From DASUFP01 sp036274495 (lineage in GTDB: Bacteria; Bacteroidota; Bacteroidia; AKYH767-A; OLB10), in the NCBI GenBank assembly GCA_036274495.1, contig DASUFP010000023.1, positions 1 to 64,000 on the forward strand: DNA of 64,000 bases, read 5' to 3'. Numbering within the stretch: the first letter of the stretch is position 1; each line of letters opens with the position of its first letter. The notes beneath the pieces were generated by a model that was not told where the DNA came from, did no database searches, and saw nothing but the letters and a program-made list of their open reading frames with translations. This document shows, one piece after another, positions 1-8,847 of this stretch. The position numbers were made by a program, and so were the translations under genes.

Positions 1-590
1 TGGACTCCTTTACTAAAAAACAGGTAACGCTCTTCAATGAAATGGCTAACTCCATTTGCAGTCATTTTGCCTACCCTATTTCAAGACACATTTTAAATTC
101 GGCCGGAATCATCCGTTTTCCTGAATACCAGTTTGATATGGCCCGGCTGGGTATAGGACTGCACGGAATTGCAGCCAGCGAAAACGAACAGAAACATCTT
201 CAGTTTGTCTCGACACTTAAAACCACCATCAGCCAAATAAAAACGGTAAAGGCCAATGATACTGTCGGGTATTCACGCAGCGGGAAAGTATCACACGACA
301 CTTTGGTTGCAACCGTTGGCATCGGTTATGCCGACGGATTCAGCCGAAGGCTGAGTAATGGCGGCGGACACATGGTGGTAAATGGAATATCATGTCCGGT
401 GATCGGTAATGTATGTATGGATATGACGATGATTGACGTCACTCACGCCGATGCAAAAGAGGGTGATGAAGTTATTGTATTTGGACCCGGATACACCATA
501 ATTGATATGGCCCGCGATTTGAACACGATACCTTATGAGGTACTTTGCGGAATTTCACAAAGGGTAAAGCGCGTCTATTTTCACGAATAA
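1..590 (+). CDS. alr: Alanine racemase, C-terminal part (5' end outside window)
   Basis: PLP-dependent racemase that interconverts L- and D-alanine for peptidoglycan. The reading frame is open from base 3, so the gene starts before the window and only about 195 residues are seen. Visible family motifs are the SAGIIRFPEYQFDMARLGIGL stretch of the end of the PLP barrel, the GIGYADGF segment carrying the catalytic tyrosine, the NVCMDMTMID segment of the second active-site face, and the IPYEVLCGISQRVKRVY ending. In many Bacteroidota alr is fused behind a MurF-like domain; whether this one is cannot be told because the N-terminus is missing. The next gene is convergent, so this is the end of its transcription unit. 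Family assignment is secure; full-length architecture is unknown. Confidence 0.93.
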   Translation, partial: DSFTKKQVTLFNEMANSICSHFAYPISRHILNSAGIIRFPEYQFDMARLGIGLHGIAASENEQKHLQFVSTLKTTISQIKTVKANDTVGYSRSGKVSHDTLVATVGIGYADGFSRRLSNGGGHMVVNGISCPVIGNVCMDMTMIDVTHADAKEGDEVIVFGPGYTIIDMARDLNTIPYEVLCGISQRVKRVYFHE

Positions 591-611
591 AGAGGGCCTG
601 CTTTTATACTG

Positions 612-3600
612 CTACGGCATTGCGGTGCCGGCTCCGCTAAGAGAACGCAAAACTTTTACCGTATCGTTATTTCTTACAACAACAATGAGCCGCTGATTAT
701 CCGCAGAAATCATCTTCATTCCTTTGATGTAGCCGTCGGCGAAGAATCCGGTTTTTGTTACCGGTAAAACCGTAAAGCTTCCCTTACCATCTCCCTTTAA
801 GAAACAGCCGATAGATGCATCGTAGCGTCCGGTTTCAACATCGGGAGAATAATCGTTGCCGGCAAGCAGAATATCCAAAATACCATCGCCATCATAATCG
901 CCTGTTACTATGCCATTGACGGCCGAAAATTGCGCAACCGTCGGAAGCGGTCGTAGAGTAAATGTTCCATTACCGTTATTGTGCATATAAGAAGAGGCAA
1001 ACGTATAGGCATACAACGTTAAGGCTGTATCCAGAGCGGCTTTCGGAAAAATATCATTTAGTGTTGCATGCGCATAGTCACGGTAACGCAGCAGGGTGTT
1101 TTTCAGCGGTCGAATCTGATCGGTAAGCTGATCGCGGCCGTGTACAGGGTAACTCTTTCCCTGGATGTAATAACACATTATAGCATCAAGAGTGCCGTTG
1201 CCGTCAAAGTCGTTTGCAGTAACCGATGCCGGTTCTTTTTCACTTGCTTTGATTCTTGAATTATTTCCCCTGTTACCCAGTATATAATCTGTATAACCGT
1301 CGTTATCAATATCTGCAGCATGGATGCAATTCCACCACCCGTCCGATTTTTCGAGTCCGGCAGTTTCCGCTTTAAGCGGGATTAATTTAGTGCCTGTATT
1401 ATGGTACACCGATATGGGCATCCATTGCCCGGCAATTATCAAATCGGCCCGTTTATCATTATCAAAGTCGCTCCATATCGCGGTGGTAACCAATCCCGGG
1501 TGCATTAATTCCGGACACATCGCGGCAGTGCGATCGCTAAAAAAACCCTTCTCATTTATAAGAATATAACTTCTTGGGGCAACAGGGTATTTCCAGGGTA
1601 TAATTCTGCCTCCTACAAACAAGTCTAAATCGCCGTCGCCATCAATATCTCCTGCCGTTACGCAAGCGGTACTTGTCAGCATACCGGGAAGTGCCCGGGT
1701 GTTTCTTACAAAGTTTCCTCTTCCCTCATTTATGTACAGCCTGTCCTGATAATTGGGAGAAGATTCGGCAAACTCATTACTGCCGCTGCATACATACAAG
1801 TCCAAATCGCCGTCGCCATCAGCATCAAAAAAGAGGGCAGCCGCGTCCTCAAATGCTTTATCTTTATTTAAATCGGGTTGAGACAACTTCTTAAACTCCC
1901 CATCAGGCTCCTGTTCATAAATCTCGCCGCTCTGACCTGCAGCTCCGCCAATAAAAATATCTTCCCTGCCATCACCATTAATGTCGCCACTCGCAAATGC
2001 AGGGCCGGGCTCCGAAAACAATTGCGGCAGCAACGGCTCCCGTTTGTAATCGATAAACATACTTTCATGGTGTTTGAAATCAATTCCTGATGTTGCTGAT
2101 ACATCTTCAAATAGCTGCGCCCGGGGTTGTTTTGCTACATTCTGCATTGTTGCATCCTTTTCATCAAACTTTATCACCGTATCGGATGAGACATTGTAGA
2201 GCCGCTGGACTTTCCCCCCTTGCCATGTGACATAAACAGAATCGGCCTTTAGTGCACCTCCCATTCCAAAATGAAGACTGTTTCCTTTTGCCGACATGTA
2301 GCCCTGTGCCGGAAACCATTTTTCGCACTGTTCTTTACCGGCTGTATAAACCTTAATATCCGCTCCGGCGCCCAGTGTGTTCGGTTTATTTCCTGAAAGC
2401 TTAAAATCGAGGAAGTGGTTCTTGTGCTGCTCTGTAACATTGCATTTATAAATAGTCGCCGGCTGATCAATGTTGTTAATAATAATTTCAAGGTCGCCAT
2501 CGTTGTCAAGATCCGCTGCAACAGATCCGTTGCTAAATGTTTTTTGTGTCAGCCCCCATTGATCAGACTGATTGGTGAATGTCAGATCGCCGTTATTTCT
2601 GAAGGCGTAGTTTTGAAGAGGTGTTTCGGGAAGCGCCTCAAACATTTCCGACATATTGCTGTATATTCCAATCCCGCCTATTTTATTTATGGAATCAAGG
2701 AAATAACTTACATAATCCATATTGGTAAGATCGCGCCGGTATCCGTTAGCAACAAAAAGATCTTTGTTGCCGTCGTTATCAAGATCTTCCAGTATTGGCC
2801 CCCAGCTCCAGTCGGTGTTACTTACTCCTGCAAGCTGGCCTATTTCGCTAAAAGTGCCGTTGCCATTATTAAGCTGAAGCATGTTGCGCATATATTGGTA
2901 ATAAGCCCCGCTTTTGAGGTAGAGATAAAAATCATCGTATCCCATCGGACCTCTTAAGAGCTTTTGCCTCTCATTGTCCTCCGCTATCATATCCAATACA
3001 AAGACATCCTCCAGTCCGTCGTTGTTAAAATCGCCAATGCAGGAACCCATGCTTGAATTGGAGCAATGTTTCATATACTTCGCCAGCGACTCGGTGAACG
3101 TTCCGTTACCATTATTAATATAGAGATAATCAGGCTGCAGGTAATCGTTGGTGACATAGAGATCCCAGTATCCGTCGTTGTTAAAATCCGTGACAGAGGC
3201 GTTAAATCCAAATGCTTTTCTGTAAACGCCCGCGGATGAGCTTATGTCAGTAAAATGTCCGTTACCCTCATTCCGGAATAGTTTGCCGCAATTGAATTGT
3301 AATGCCGTATCCGGCTTTATCATAACGGTATTGGCATATGTATAATCAATCGGCTGATTAACCAGATACATGTCCTGATCGCCATCATTATCCATATCGA
3401 AAAAAACTGCCTGATTGGAATAGCTGGGATCATCAAGTCCGTATGCTTGTCCCATTTCCGTGAATGTAAGGTCTCCATTGTTCACGAACAATTTGTTTCT
3501 TCGCTGATCAATGGAATATTTTCCGGTTCTGCAGAGGTAAAAATCAACGTACCCATCCCCGTTTATGTCCGTAATACTTACGCCGGTTGAAACACCATGT

Positions 3601-3959
3601 TCTGTTTTTATACCGGCTTTTTCGGTAATGTCTTCGAATTTTAAATTGCCTTTGTTCAGATACAACCGGGGTTCAGCGTTGGTTCCTGAAAAAAACAGGT
3701 CCATTAATCCGTCGTTGTTTATATCGGCAACAGCTACGCCTGCGCCATTAAAACGGTATTCATACGTATTTATCACGCTACTGTCGTGCAGCATGGTATT
3801 TGTAAATGCAATGCCCGTTTCTGACGAATCCAAAAGGGTAAATAACGTGTTGCCGGATTGCTTTAAATGCGGACGTTTACTTTCACAGGAATAAAGCGAA
3901 ACCATCAAAGAGAAAAAAGCCAGGGTTGCGATTATCCTGTAACGTACTAAAAGTGTCAT
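612..3959 (-). CDS. CRTAC1-type FG-GAP/VCBS repeat lipoprotein with ASPIC/UnbV domain
   Basis: A 1115-residue exported protein. The N-terminus is a lipoprotein signal ending in SLYSC, so it is probably anchored to the outer membrane. The body consists of many integrin-like FG-GAP/VCBS units with calcium-binding DxNxDG loops (DINNDGLMDLFFSG, DFNNDGYWDLYVTND, DGDGDLDLYVCSG and others), forming one or two beta-propellers. Between them, around residues 515-600, lies an ASPIC/UnbV domain (LGAGADIKVY through VYVTWQGGKVQRL). The substrate or ligand of this family is unknown. It lies 21 nt downstream of the broken haloperoxidase-like gene and is probably co-transcribed with it. From general knowledge such genes are often neighbours in Bacteroidota, so a shared surface function is possible; this is inference. 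Confidence 0.88.
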   Translation of the reverse strand: MTLLVRYRIIATLAFFSLMVSLYSCESKRPHLKQSGNTLFTLLDSSETGIAFTNTMLHDSSVINTYEYRFNGAGVAVADINNDGLMDLFFSGTNAEPRLYLNKGNLKFEDITEKAGIKTEHGVSTGVSITDINGDGYVDFYLCRTGKYSIDQRRNKLFVNNGDLTFTEMGQAYGLDDPSYSNQAVFFDMDNDGDQDMYLVNQPIDYTYANTVMIKPDTALQFNCGKLFRNEGNGHFTDISSSAGVYRKAFGFNASVTDFNNDGYWDLYVTNDYLQPDYLYINNGNGTFTESLAKYMKHCSNSSMGSCIGDFNNDGLEDVFVLDMIAEDNERQKLLRGPMGYDDFYLYLKSGAYYQYMRNMLQLNNGNGTFSEIGQLAGVSNTDWSWGPILEDLDNDGNKDLFVANGYRRDLTNMDYVSYFLDSINKIGGIGIYSNMSEMFEALPETPLQNYAFRNNGDLTFTNQSDQWGLTQKTFSNGSVAADLDNDGDLEIIINNIDQPATIYKCNVTEQHKNHFLDFKLSGNKPNTLGAGADIKVYTAGKEQCEKWFPAQGYMSAKGNSLHFGMGGALKADSVYVTWQGGKVQRLYNVSSDTVIKFDEKDATMQNVAKQPRAQLFEDVSATSGIDFKHHESMFIDYKREPLLPQLFSEPGPAFASGDINGDGREDIFIGGAAGQSGEIYEQEPDGEFKKLSQPDLNKDKAFEDAAALFFDADGDGDLDLYVCSGSNEFAESSPNYQDRLYINEGRGNFVRNTRALPGMLTSTACVTAGDIDGDGDLDLFVGGRIIPWKYPVAPRSYILINEKGFFSDRTAAMCPELMHPGLVTTAIWSDFDNDKRADLIIAGQWMPISVYHNTGTKLIPLKAETAGLEKSDGWWNCIHAADIDNDGYTDYILGNRGNNSRIKASEKEPASVTANDFDGNGTLDAIMCYYIQGKSYPVHGRDQLTDQIRPLKNTLLRYRDYAHATLNDIFPKAALDTALTLYAYTFASSYMHNNGNGTFTLRPLPTVAQFSAVNGIVTGDYDGDGILDILLAGNDYSPDVETGRYDASIGCFLKGDGKGSFTVLPVTKTGFFADGYIKGMKMISADNQRLIVVVRNNDTVKVLRSLSGAGTAMP

Positions 3960-3980
3960 ATCAATCTTCGGCGGTTACAA

Positions 3981-4457
3981 TTACTGATTGTTGAGTTTCG
4001 ATAACACCTTTTCTCCTATTTTCATACCTGTTGCTGTTCCCGATCTGTTCGACTGCGCAAAATGAATTCCTCCGTACATTCTGCTGTTGGCACATTCGAG
4101 CGCGGCACCAATAAACGAATCAAATGAACGTACCGGCAACCCGAAAGGCGCTTCTGTAGAATCGGTGAAAGCAAAGTGATCTCCGAAAAAGGAGGTTAAC
4201 ACTGTTGCGGCGGCTGCGCTAATGGTAGAATGAGCACTCGGAAATTCAGGAAAGGGAGGTGTTTGTAAAATGGGTTGCCAGTCGGGTGTGATATGCCTGT
4301 TGATGTAGGTTACGGGACGAATGGTTCCGAAATAATATTTAGCATCCCACGAAGAGATAAATGCGTCGCACACTGCAACCGATGTAACTGTCAATGCTTC
4401 TGCCGCTTCCGGCATTGAAAGGTTCTTTTTTGCAATTGCCTTTCCGGTTATGGCCAT
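3981..4457 (-). pseudogene. Vanadium-dependent haloperoxidase/PAP2-like protein, C-terminal part after an in-frame TAG
   Basis: These 158 codons continue, in the same frame and without a lost base, the gene at 4458-5300; a single TAG at 4458-4460 separates them. This half carries the whole predicted active site of the vanadium haloperoxidase/PAP2 acid phosphatase fold: the KYYFGTIRPVTYI segment with Lys and Arg, the FPSAHST phosphate/vanadate-binding motif, and NSRMYGGIHF with Arg and His. The first codon after the stop is ATG, so translation could in principle restart, but the product would lack the N-terminal helices and signal peptide. The fragment starts abruptly inside a helix-rich domain. 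Most likely a nonsense mutation (TGG to TAG) or a sequencing error; readthrough is not excluded. Confidence 0.8.
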
Positions 4458-5300
4458 CTAGTGTCCCCCGGGACTCATTTTTTTATCGATGCGTTTCATA
4501 TGACCCGAATGTGCCGAAACTCCGGGGTTATCGTCCCAGAACTTGGCAGCTGACAGTTGGTTGCTATCCAGATTGTTGCCTGTTTCCATCACTTCAACTG
4601 CAGTTTTGTAGAAATCGGATCCGGGTTTGATACTAAACGGCACAGGCAGTTCTTTGGGCCGGAAAGCCGATGCCGAATCAATCGCGAATGTTGAAATGAG
4701 GCTCCAGTGGGGTTCGGCGGCATCCATAAAATCGGGTGGAGTTGGTTCCCATGAAACCTCTTCATGTCCAAGCGTGTAACGCTCCATGCCGCGTGTTTCT
4801 TTGAAGTGGTCGGCAGCGGCTCTTTTCATTATTATTGCTGCCACAACTTTTCCATAGTCGGCCGACTGCTTAATTGTTTCATCGGTAATGCCGGTTGCTT
4901 TAAGAGAATCCAGTACATGCTGTTCAAAAACGGACAGAATGTTTTTTGTGTAAACCAATGACCTGCCCACTTCACAAAAAGCTGTAAGTGCAGATATGGT
5001 AAAGTCACACTGACCGGCCATGGCAGGTTCTGCCATCTTATCAAATCCGTTCAGCCTGTCGGAGATACTCTTTTTTGCGGGGTCAATCTTACAAAGTGCC
5101 TCGTAAGCAGCGAGGTTCGAATAGGCATAAATTCTTCCGGCAATAGGAGGAGGGAACATATCAACCATAACGGCCTCCGTCAACGTGTTTTCCCATGAAT
5201 TAATCCATGCGCCATTTTTATAATCGGCACGCACTGTATTTTTCTGACCACAGGAGTACACGAGTAACAATACTGTCAGTAAGGATATTGTTCTTTTCAT
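4458..5300 (-). pseudogene. Vanadium-dependent haloperoxidase/PAP2-like lipoprotein, N-terminal part
   Basis: This is the 280-residue first part of a haloperoxidase-like lipoprotein. The signal peptide ends in the lipobox LVYSC. It is followed by the helical N-terminal domain of the family (NSWENTLTEAVMVDMFPPP, YAYSNLAAYEAL). The frame ends at SPGGH then TAG, and continues directly with MAITGKA in the next segment. Relatives that I recall have a tryptophan at this place (GGHW), so TGG to TAG by one base change would explain the stop. Together the parts give about 440 residues, a normal family length. Only 2 nt separate its ATG from the stop of the upstream T9SS protein gene, so it belongs to the minus-strand operon. 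No frameshift or other damage is visible. Confidence 0.82.
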
Positions 5301-5302
5301 TT

Positions 5303-6235
5303 CTATGGTGTTGTCAAAATTATTTTTGTTATCTGTGTTTGCTTGTTATCGGTTATCAATCGAACCGTGTACATGCCGGCAGGAAGCGTAGGCAGTGGAG
5401 TCGTTGTTGTGCGGATGATTTCACCCGGATGCCGAAAGACCTCTCTTCCCGTAATATCGGTAATGCACAATTCCGTCACTTTTGATGTTCCTGTATTTAC
5501 ATGCAGTAATCCATCGCCGAAATAAACACTTACCTGCTGAATGTCTGATGCGTTATCAACAGCAGTTGCCGCGACCGGAGTAACTGAAACGCCGTCCACA
5601 AAATAGTATGCGCCAAAAGAACCAATGGAATAAGGTTGGGTTACCGTTGTTGATGCGTCGTCATTAAAATTTCCGATGGTAATGTACTGCTCTCCGCCTG
5701 TCGCGACAAAAATACCGGAGACCTTTTTCCAGCCGCTGGTATCATCGAGGGCGCCTGTTGTATTTATTATCTGGGGTATAACAGGAATATGCAATGAATT
5801 GGAATAGGGTCCCGGTGGGGCTGCACTTAAATAGGCGCCCAGCTCTTCTATTGCCTGAATGTAATTGTTGTGCAGACTCACATAAAATTCTACCTCGTAT
5901 GCATTTCCGGCTATAAGCGGAGTTGTTAATGTGCCCGTGATGTATTCGCGGTATTCGGTACCAAAGTTATATGCGATAATTCCCGCATAAGCCTCACCGT
6001 TATAGGGGATTTCGAGAGCAGGGATAATTGCCGGACAATTATAATTGTAATAGTCGGAGCTTGCGATGGAGGGTTTGCTCCAGTCGACAATATAGGTGTT
6101 GGCAAACTGGCCGAATCCCGGGCAGGTTAAGAAGAGATCCATTCCGGGATTTGAAACCAGGTTTTGAGCGTTAAGTGCGCTGCCGCCAGCCAAAACAAAA
6201 AAAACAAATAGGCGCAAACGGTTCATTAGCATCAT
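5303..6235 (-). CDS. Secreted protein with T9SS type A sorting domain
   Basis: A 310-residue exported protein of unknown function. It has a cleavable signal peptide (about residues 1-23, ending LNAQ). A beta-sandwich-like region follows, beginning NLVSNPGMDLFLTCP and containing VDWSKPSIASSDYYN, a pattern seen in Bacteroidota secreted proteins that often also carry OmpA or gliding-motility domains. The last 80 residues form a type A T9SS C-terminal domain, with the usual ITDITGREV and LPAGMYTVRLI features and a final strand pattern, so the protein should be exported and anchored or released by the PorU/PorV machinery. It begins ATG-ATG-CTA-ATG, so Met1, Met2 or Met4 could be the start. It sits 2 nt upstream of the haloperoxidase-like gene. 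Confidence 0.85.
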   Translation of the reverse strand: MMLMNRLRLFVFFVLAGGSALNAQNLVSNPGMDLFLTCPGFGQFANTYIVDWSKPSIASSDYYNYNCPAIIPALEIPYNGEAYAGIIAYNFGTEYREYITGTLTTPLIAGNAYEVEFYVSLHNNYIQAIEELGAYLSAAPPGPYSNSLHIPVIPQIINTTGALDDTSGWKKVSGIFVATGGEQYITIGNFNDDASTTVTQPYSIGSFGAYYFVDGVSVTPVAATAVDNASDIQQVSVYFGDGLLHVNTGTSKVTELCITDITGREVFRHPGEIIRTTTTPLPTLPAGMYTVRLITDNKQTQITKIILTTP

Positions 6236-6279
6236 GAACAGGGTTTTGAGCTAATAAAATTAGTAAAATCCTGTTTAAT

Positions 6280-6305
6280 CCCACATTTGTTTAGCAAAAT
6301 GTGGG
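6280..6305 (-). terminator. Hairpin directly after the M28 peptidase stop
   Basis: CCCACATTT at 6280-6288 pairs perfectly with AAATGTGGG at 6297-6305 around an 8-nt loop, immediately downstream of the minus-strand stop of the M28 peptidase gene. The sequence after the stem on the minus strand is AT-rich but lacks a clean U tract. It may be a weak or attenuating terminator, or an mRNA 3'-end stabiliser inside the operon. Confidence 0.4.
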
Positions 6306-7862
6306 TCAATCACCGGTAAAGGTAGCGTCTATCCTTTTGTCGCGGTTAGCCACTTCCCATGCAGTATGAAAAACAAGCCTTGCGATTCTTGCAGTTTTAT
6401 CCAGATCAATTTTGTCCATTGTGTCGGTCGGCTTGTGATAATCGGCGTGCAAGCCCGTAAAGTAAAAAATCACCGGCACTCCTTTTTTAATAAAGTTGTA
6501 ATGGTCGGAGCGGGAATAAAGGTGCAATCTTTCTGTAGGGTCATTGTATCTGTAATCGAGCCTCAGTTGCGAATAATATTGGTTTGCCTGTTCGTTAATG
6601 TTGTGCAGGTCTTTGCTCGTTCTGTCGGATCCGATAATATAAACATAATCGGTTGCGGGACCGTTAATTGTATCAACTCGTCCAATCATATCTATGTTGA
6701 GATCTGCAACAGTATTTTCGAGCGGAAAAACCGGGTGGTTGGTATAATACTCCGATCCCAGCAATCCTTTTTCTTCTCCTGTAAAAGTCATAAACAACAC
6801 ACTTCTGCGCGGTCCGTGACCCTCCTTTTTGGCGGCTGTCATTGCGGCTGCCATTGCCAAAAGAGAAGAACTTCCCGAACCATCATCGTCGGCGCCCCTG
6901 TAAATGTTTCCGTTCTTCATTCCTAAATGATCGAGGTGGGCGGTAATAATTACAATCTCATTTTTTAAGTCGCTTCCCTCTATGTATCCAAGTACGTTGT
7001 TACATGAAACTTTTGGCTGAGCCCCTTCAACATACAAGCTATCGGAAATTTCAACTGAAACAGGTTTCTTTTTTGAGGCGACTTTCTTTTCGTAAGAATT
7101 GATGTCGAGTTTATTCAACCGCAAAAAATCATTTGCCATTTCAGGGGAAATATTAATCAGGGGAATTTCTGATTTGCCTTCAGAGTCTTCAAGCGCTATG
7201 TGTCCGGATGCAAGCCAGCGGTTAACACGATCGCTCTTTTCAACAAAATCGCTTTTAATCCACAACACCGCACGAGGGTTATACGAAGTACAATTTTTGA
7301 TCCGCTCCTCTTTGCTTTGCGGCGCCGCCAGCTCTTGTCCGTTTTTGTTTTTAGGAACACCGTCGAGTAACATCACAATTTTCCCATCCACATTTACATT
7401 CTTGTAATCGTTCCAGCCCGATGCCGAATCAACTATTCCGTAACCGGCAAATACTATTTCTGAAACTTTAAATGAAACCGATCCGCATCCGGAAGTAGAG
7501 TAAAAATCCTGTCCTTCATTATAATGTTTCCTTCTGCCGTCAATAGTCATCCAGCCGGCAATAATATTTATAAGCGGCACTCTTTGATAGTATGTTCCGT
7601 TTGCAAGTGGCGGCATTCCCAGCTGTTGAAATACGCCCGCCACATAACGGGTTGCCTTTTCCATTCCGGGTGATGCCGTTTCTCTTCCTTCCAGGGAATC
7701 TGCTGTGAGCACTTCCAGGTGACTGCCAATCGCTTTTCCTGTTATTAAAGAGGCATAGTGTTCCGATAAGCTGTCCTGGGCAACCCCGCTACCCGGAAAA
7801 TAAACCAGATAAAAAATTACCAGCAACGCGCTGGTAATTAATTTGTTAGTTCTAAAAGTCAT
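6306..7862 (-). CDS. M28 family metallopeptidase with PA-like insertion, exported
   Basis: A 518-residue exported di-zinc aminopeptidase-type protein. A signal peptide covers about residues 1-28 (ending GVAQ). A protease-associated-like insertion fills the middle (about 120-270), and the M28 catalytic core follows. Visible metal-ligand and catalytic motifs are HLDHLG near residue 309, GADDDGSGSSSLL, the GEEKGLLGSEYY acidic pair near 362, NIDMIGR near 390 and the last histidine in HADYHKPTDT near 473. It should cleave peptides or amino acids in the periplasm or outside the cell. Its start lies 7 nt after rpiB, so the two genes are probably one transcript, although rpiB is cytoplasmic metabolism. 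Substrate specificity cannot be read from sequence. Confidence 0.92.
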   Translation of the reverse strand: MTFRTNKLITSALLVIFYLVYFPGSGVAQDSLSEHYASLITGKAIGSHLEVLTADSLEGRETASPGMEKATRYVAGVFQQLGMPPLANGTYYQRVPLINIIAGWMTIDGRRKHYNEGQDFYSTSGCGSVSFKVSEIVFAGYGIVDSASGWNDYKNVNVDGKIVMLLDGVPKNKNGQELAAPQSKEERIKNCTSYNPRAVLWIKSDFVEKSDRVNRWLASGHIALEDSEGKSEIPLINISPEMANDFLRLNKLDINSYEKKVASKKKPVSVEISDSLYVEGAQPKVSCNNVLGYIEGSDLKNEIVIITAHLDHLGMKNGNIYRGADDDGSGSSSLLAMAAAMTAAKKEGHGPRRSVLFMTFTGEEKGLLGSEYYTNHPVFPLENTVADLNIDMIGRVDTINGPATDYVYIIGSDRTSKDLHNINEQANQYYSQLRLDYRYNDPTERLHLYSRSDHYNFIKKGVPVIFYFTGLHADYHKPTDTMDKIDLDKTARIARLVFHTAWEVANRDKRIDATFTGD

Positions 7863-7869
7863 ATCGGCT

Positions 7870-8310
7870 TTATACTATCTCTATTTTTTCGACTCTTCTC
7901 TCATGCCGTCCGCCTTCAAATTCCGTTTCCAAAAAGGCCGCAGTAATAGCAATGGCGGTATCGGCATCTACAAAACGAGCCGGAATACATAAGATGTTCG
8001 CGTTATTATGCATACGGGCCAATCTGGCTATTTCGGGAGTCCAGCAAAGTGCTGCTCTTATATTTTTATGTTTATTGGCAGCTATTGCCACACCGTTGCC
8101 GCTTCCGCAAAAAAGTATACCTATATCTACGCTCTTATCTGATACTCTTGTTGCAACCTGATGAGCAAAATCGGGGTAATCGACCGACTGTTCCGAATAG
8201 GTACCTACATCAACAAGGGTATTACCGGTTTCTTTTAAATACTCCTTTATTGTTTCCTTACAGGTAAAACCGGCATGATCGGCACCCAGGGCAATCTTAT
8301 TTGATTTCAT
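7870..8310 (-). CDS. rpiB: Ribose 5-phosphate isomerase B
   Basis: Interconverts ribose 5-phosphate and ribulose 5-phosphate in the non-oxidative pentose phosphate pathway, in the cytoplasm. The 146-residue length is typical of the RpiB/LacAB family. Clear motifs are GADHAG at the N-terminus (phosphate and catalytic region), DVGTYSEQSVDYPDFA, the active-site cysteine segment LFCGSGNGVAIAANK, RAALCWTPEIARLARMHNNAN, and the C-terminal GGRHERRVEKI. It is the first gene of the minus-strand run that continues into the M28 peptidase. A 537-nt AT-rich gap with nadA on the other side precedes it, so its promoter must lie there. Confidence 0.96.
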   Translation of the reverse strand: MKSNKIALGADHAGFTCKETIKEYLKETGNTLVDVGTYSEQSVDYPDFAHQVATRVSDKSVDIGILFCGSGNGVAIAANKHKNIRAALCWTPEIARLARMHNNANILCIPARFVDADTAIAITAAFLETEFEGGRHERRVEKIEIV

Positions 8311-8847
8311 AACGCCATATAAATGATAGAGTTAACACCAATAACAGGGTTGAATTTTTTAGTAAATTTACTTAATTAACAGGTATCGCACGTTAACAGG
8401 TACCTGCGGTTCATAAAAAACTACCGAAGTGGTATTGAGCCTCTTATAGTATGCAGTTATTCACCGCATTGTTGTTGAATAATAAATATTGTGCTGATAA
8501 CTATTTACAAAAAAAGGTTGGATTTATCAATGCAGTTTTCGTTTAACAAAATAGTTCATAATTCATGTTTGAGAAACAGTATAACTAATGAAAACCTTTA
8601 AACATAATAACGCACAATTTTAACCTGATAAATACATTAAGTAATAAACATCACTCTATATTTACCGGTTGTTAATAACGTTTAAAGAGAATAAAAATCA
8701 ACCATTTGGTAAATCATAACTCCTCTTATTTTGTTTATAACCTGTAGTAACTGACAATCACAATCAATTGCTAAAAATGTTTTAAACCATACTAACAGGC
8801 TATTATTAACATTTAAATTATTTAAAGATTAAAATATAAATATAATA
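8311..8847. other. AT-rich divergent intergenic region between rpiB and nadA
   Basis: A 537-nt gap between the divergent genes rpiB and nadA. It is strongly AT-rich and contains no open frame that I can support, no tRNA and no riboswitch I recognise. Small palindromes occur, for example AGTAAATTTACT at 8361-8372, close to the rpiB side. No exact TANNTTTG box was found for either gene. The length is unusual for this compact window, and a structured leader for nadA (NAD level control) is possible but not shown. Confidence 0.5.
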
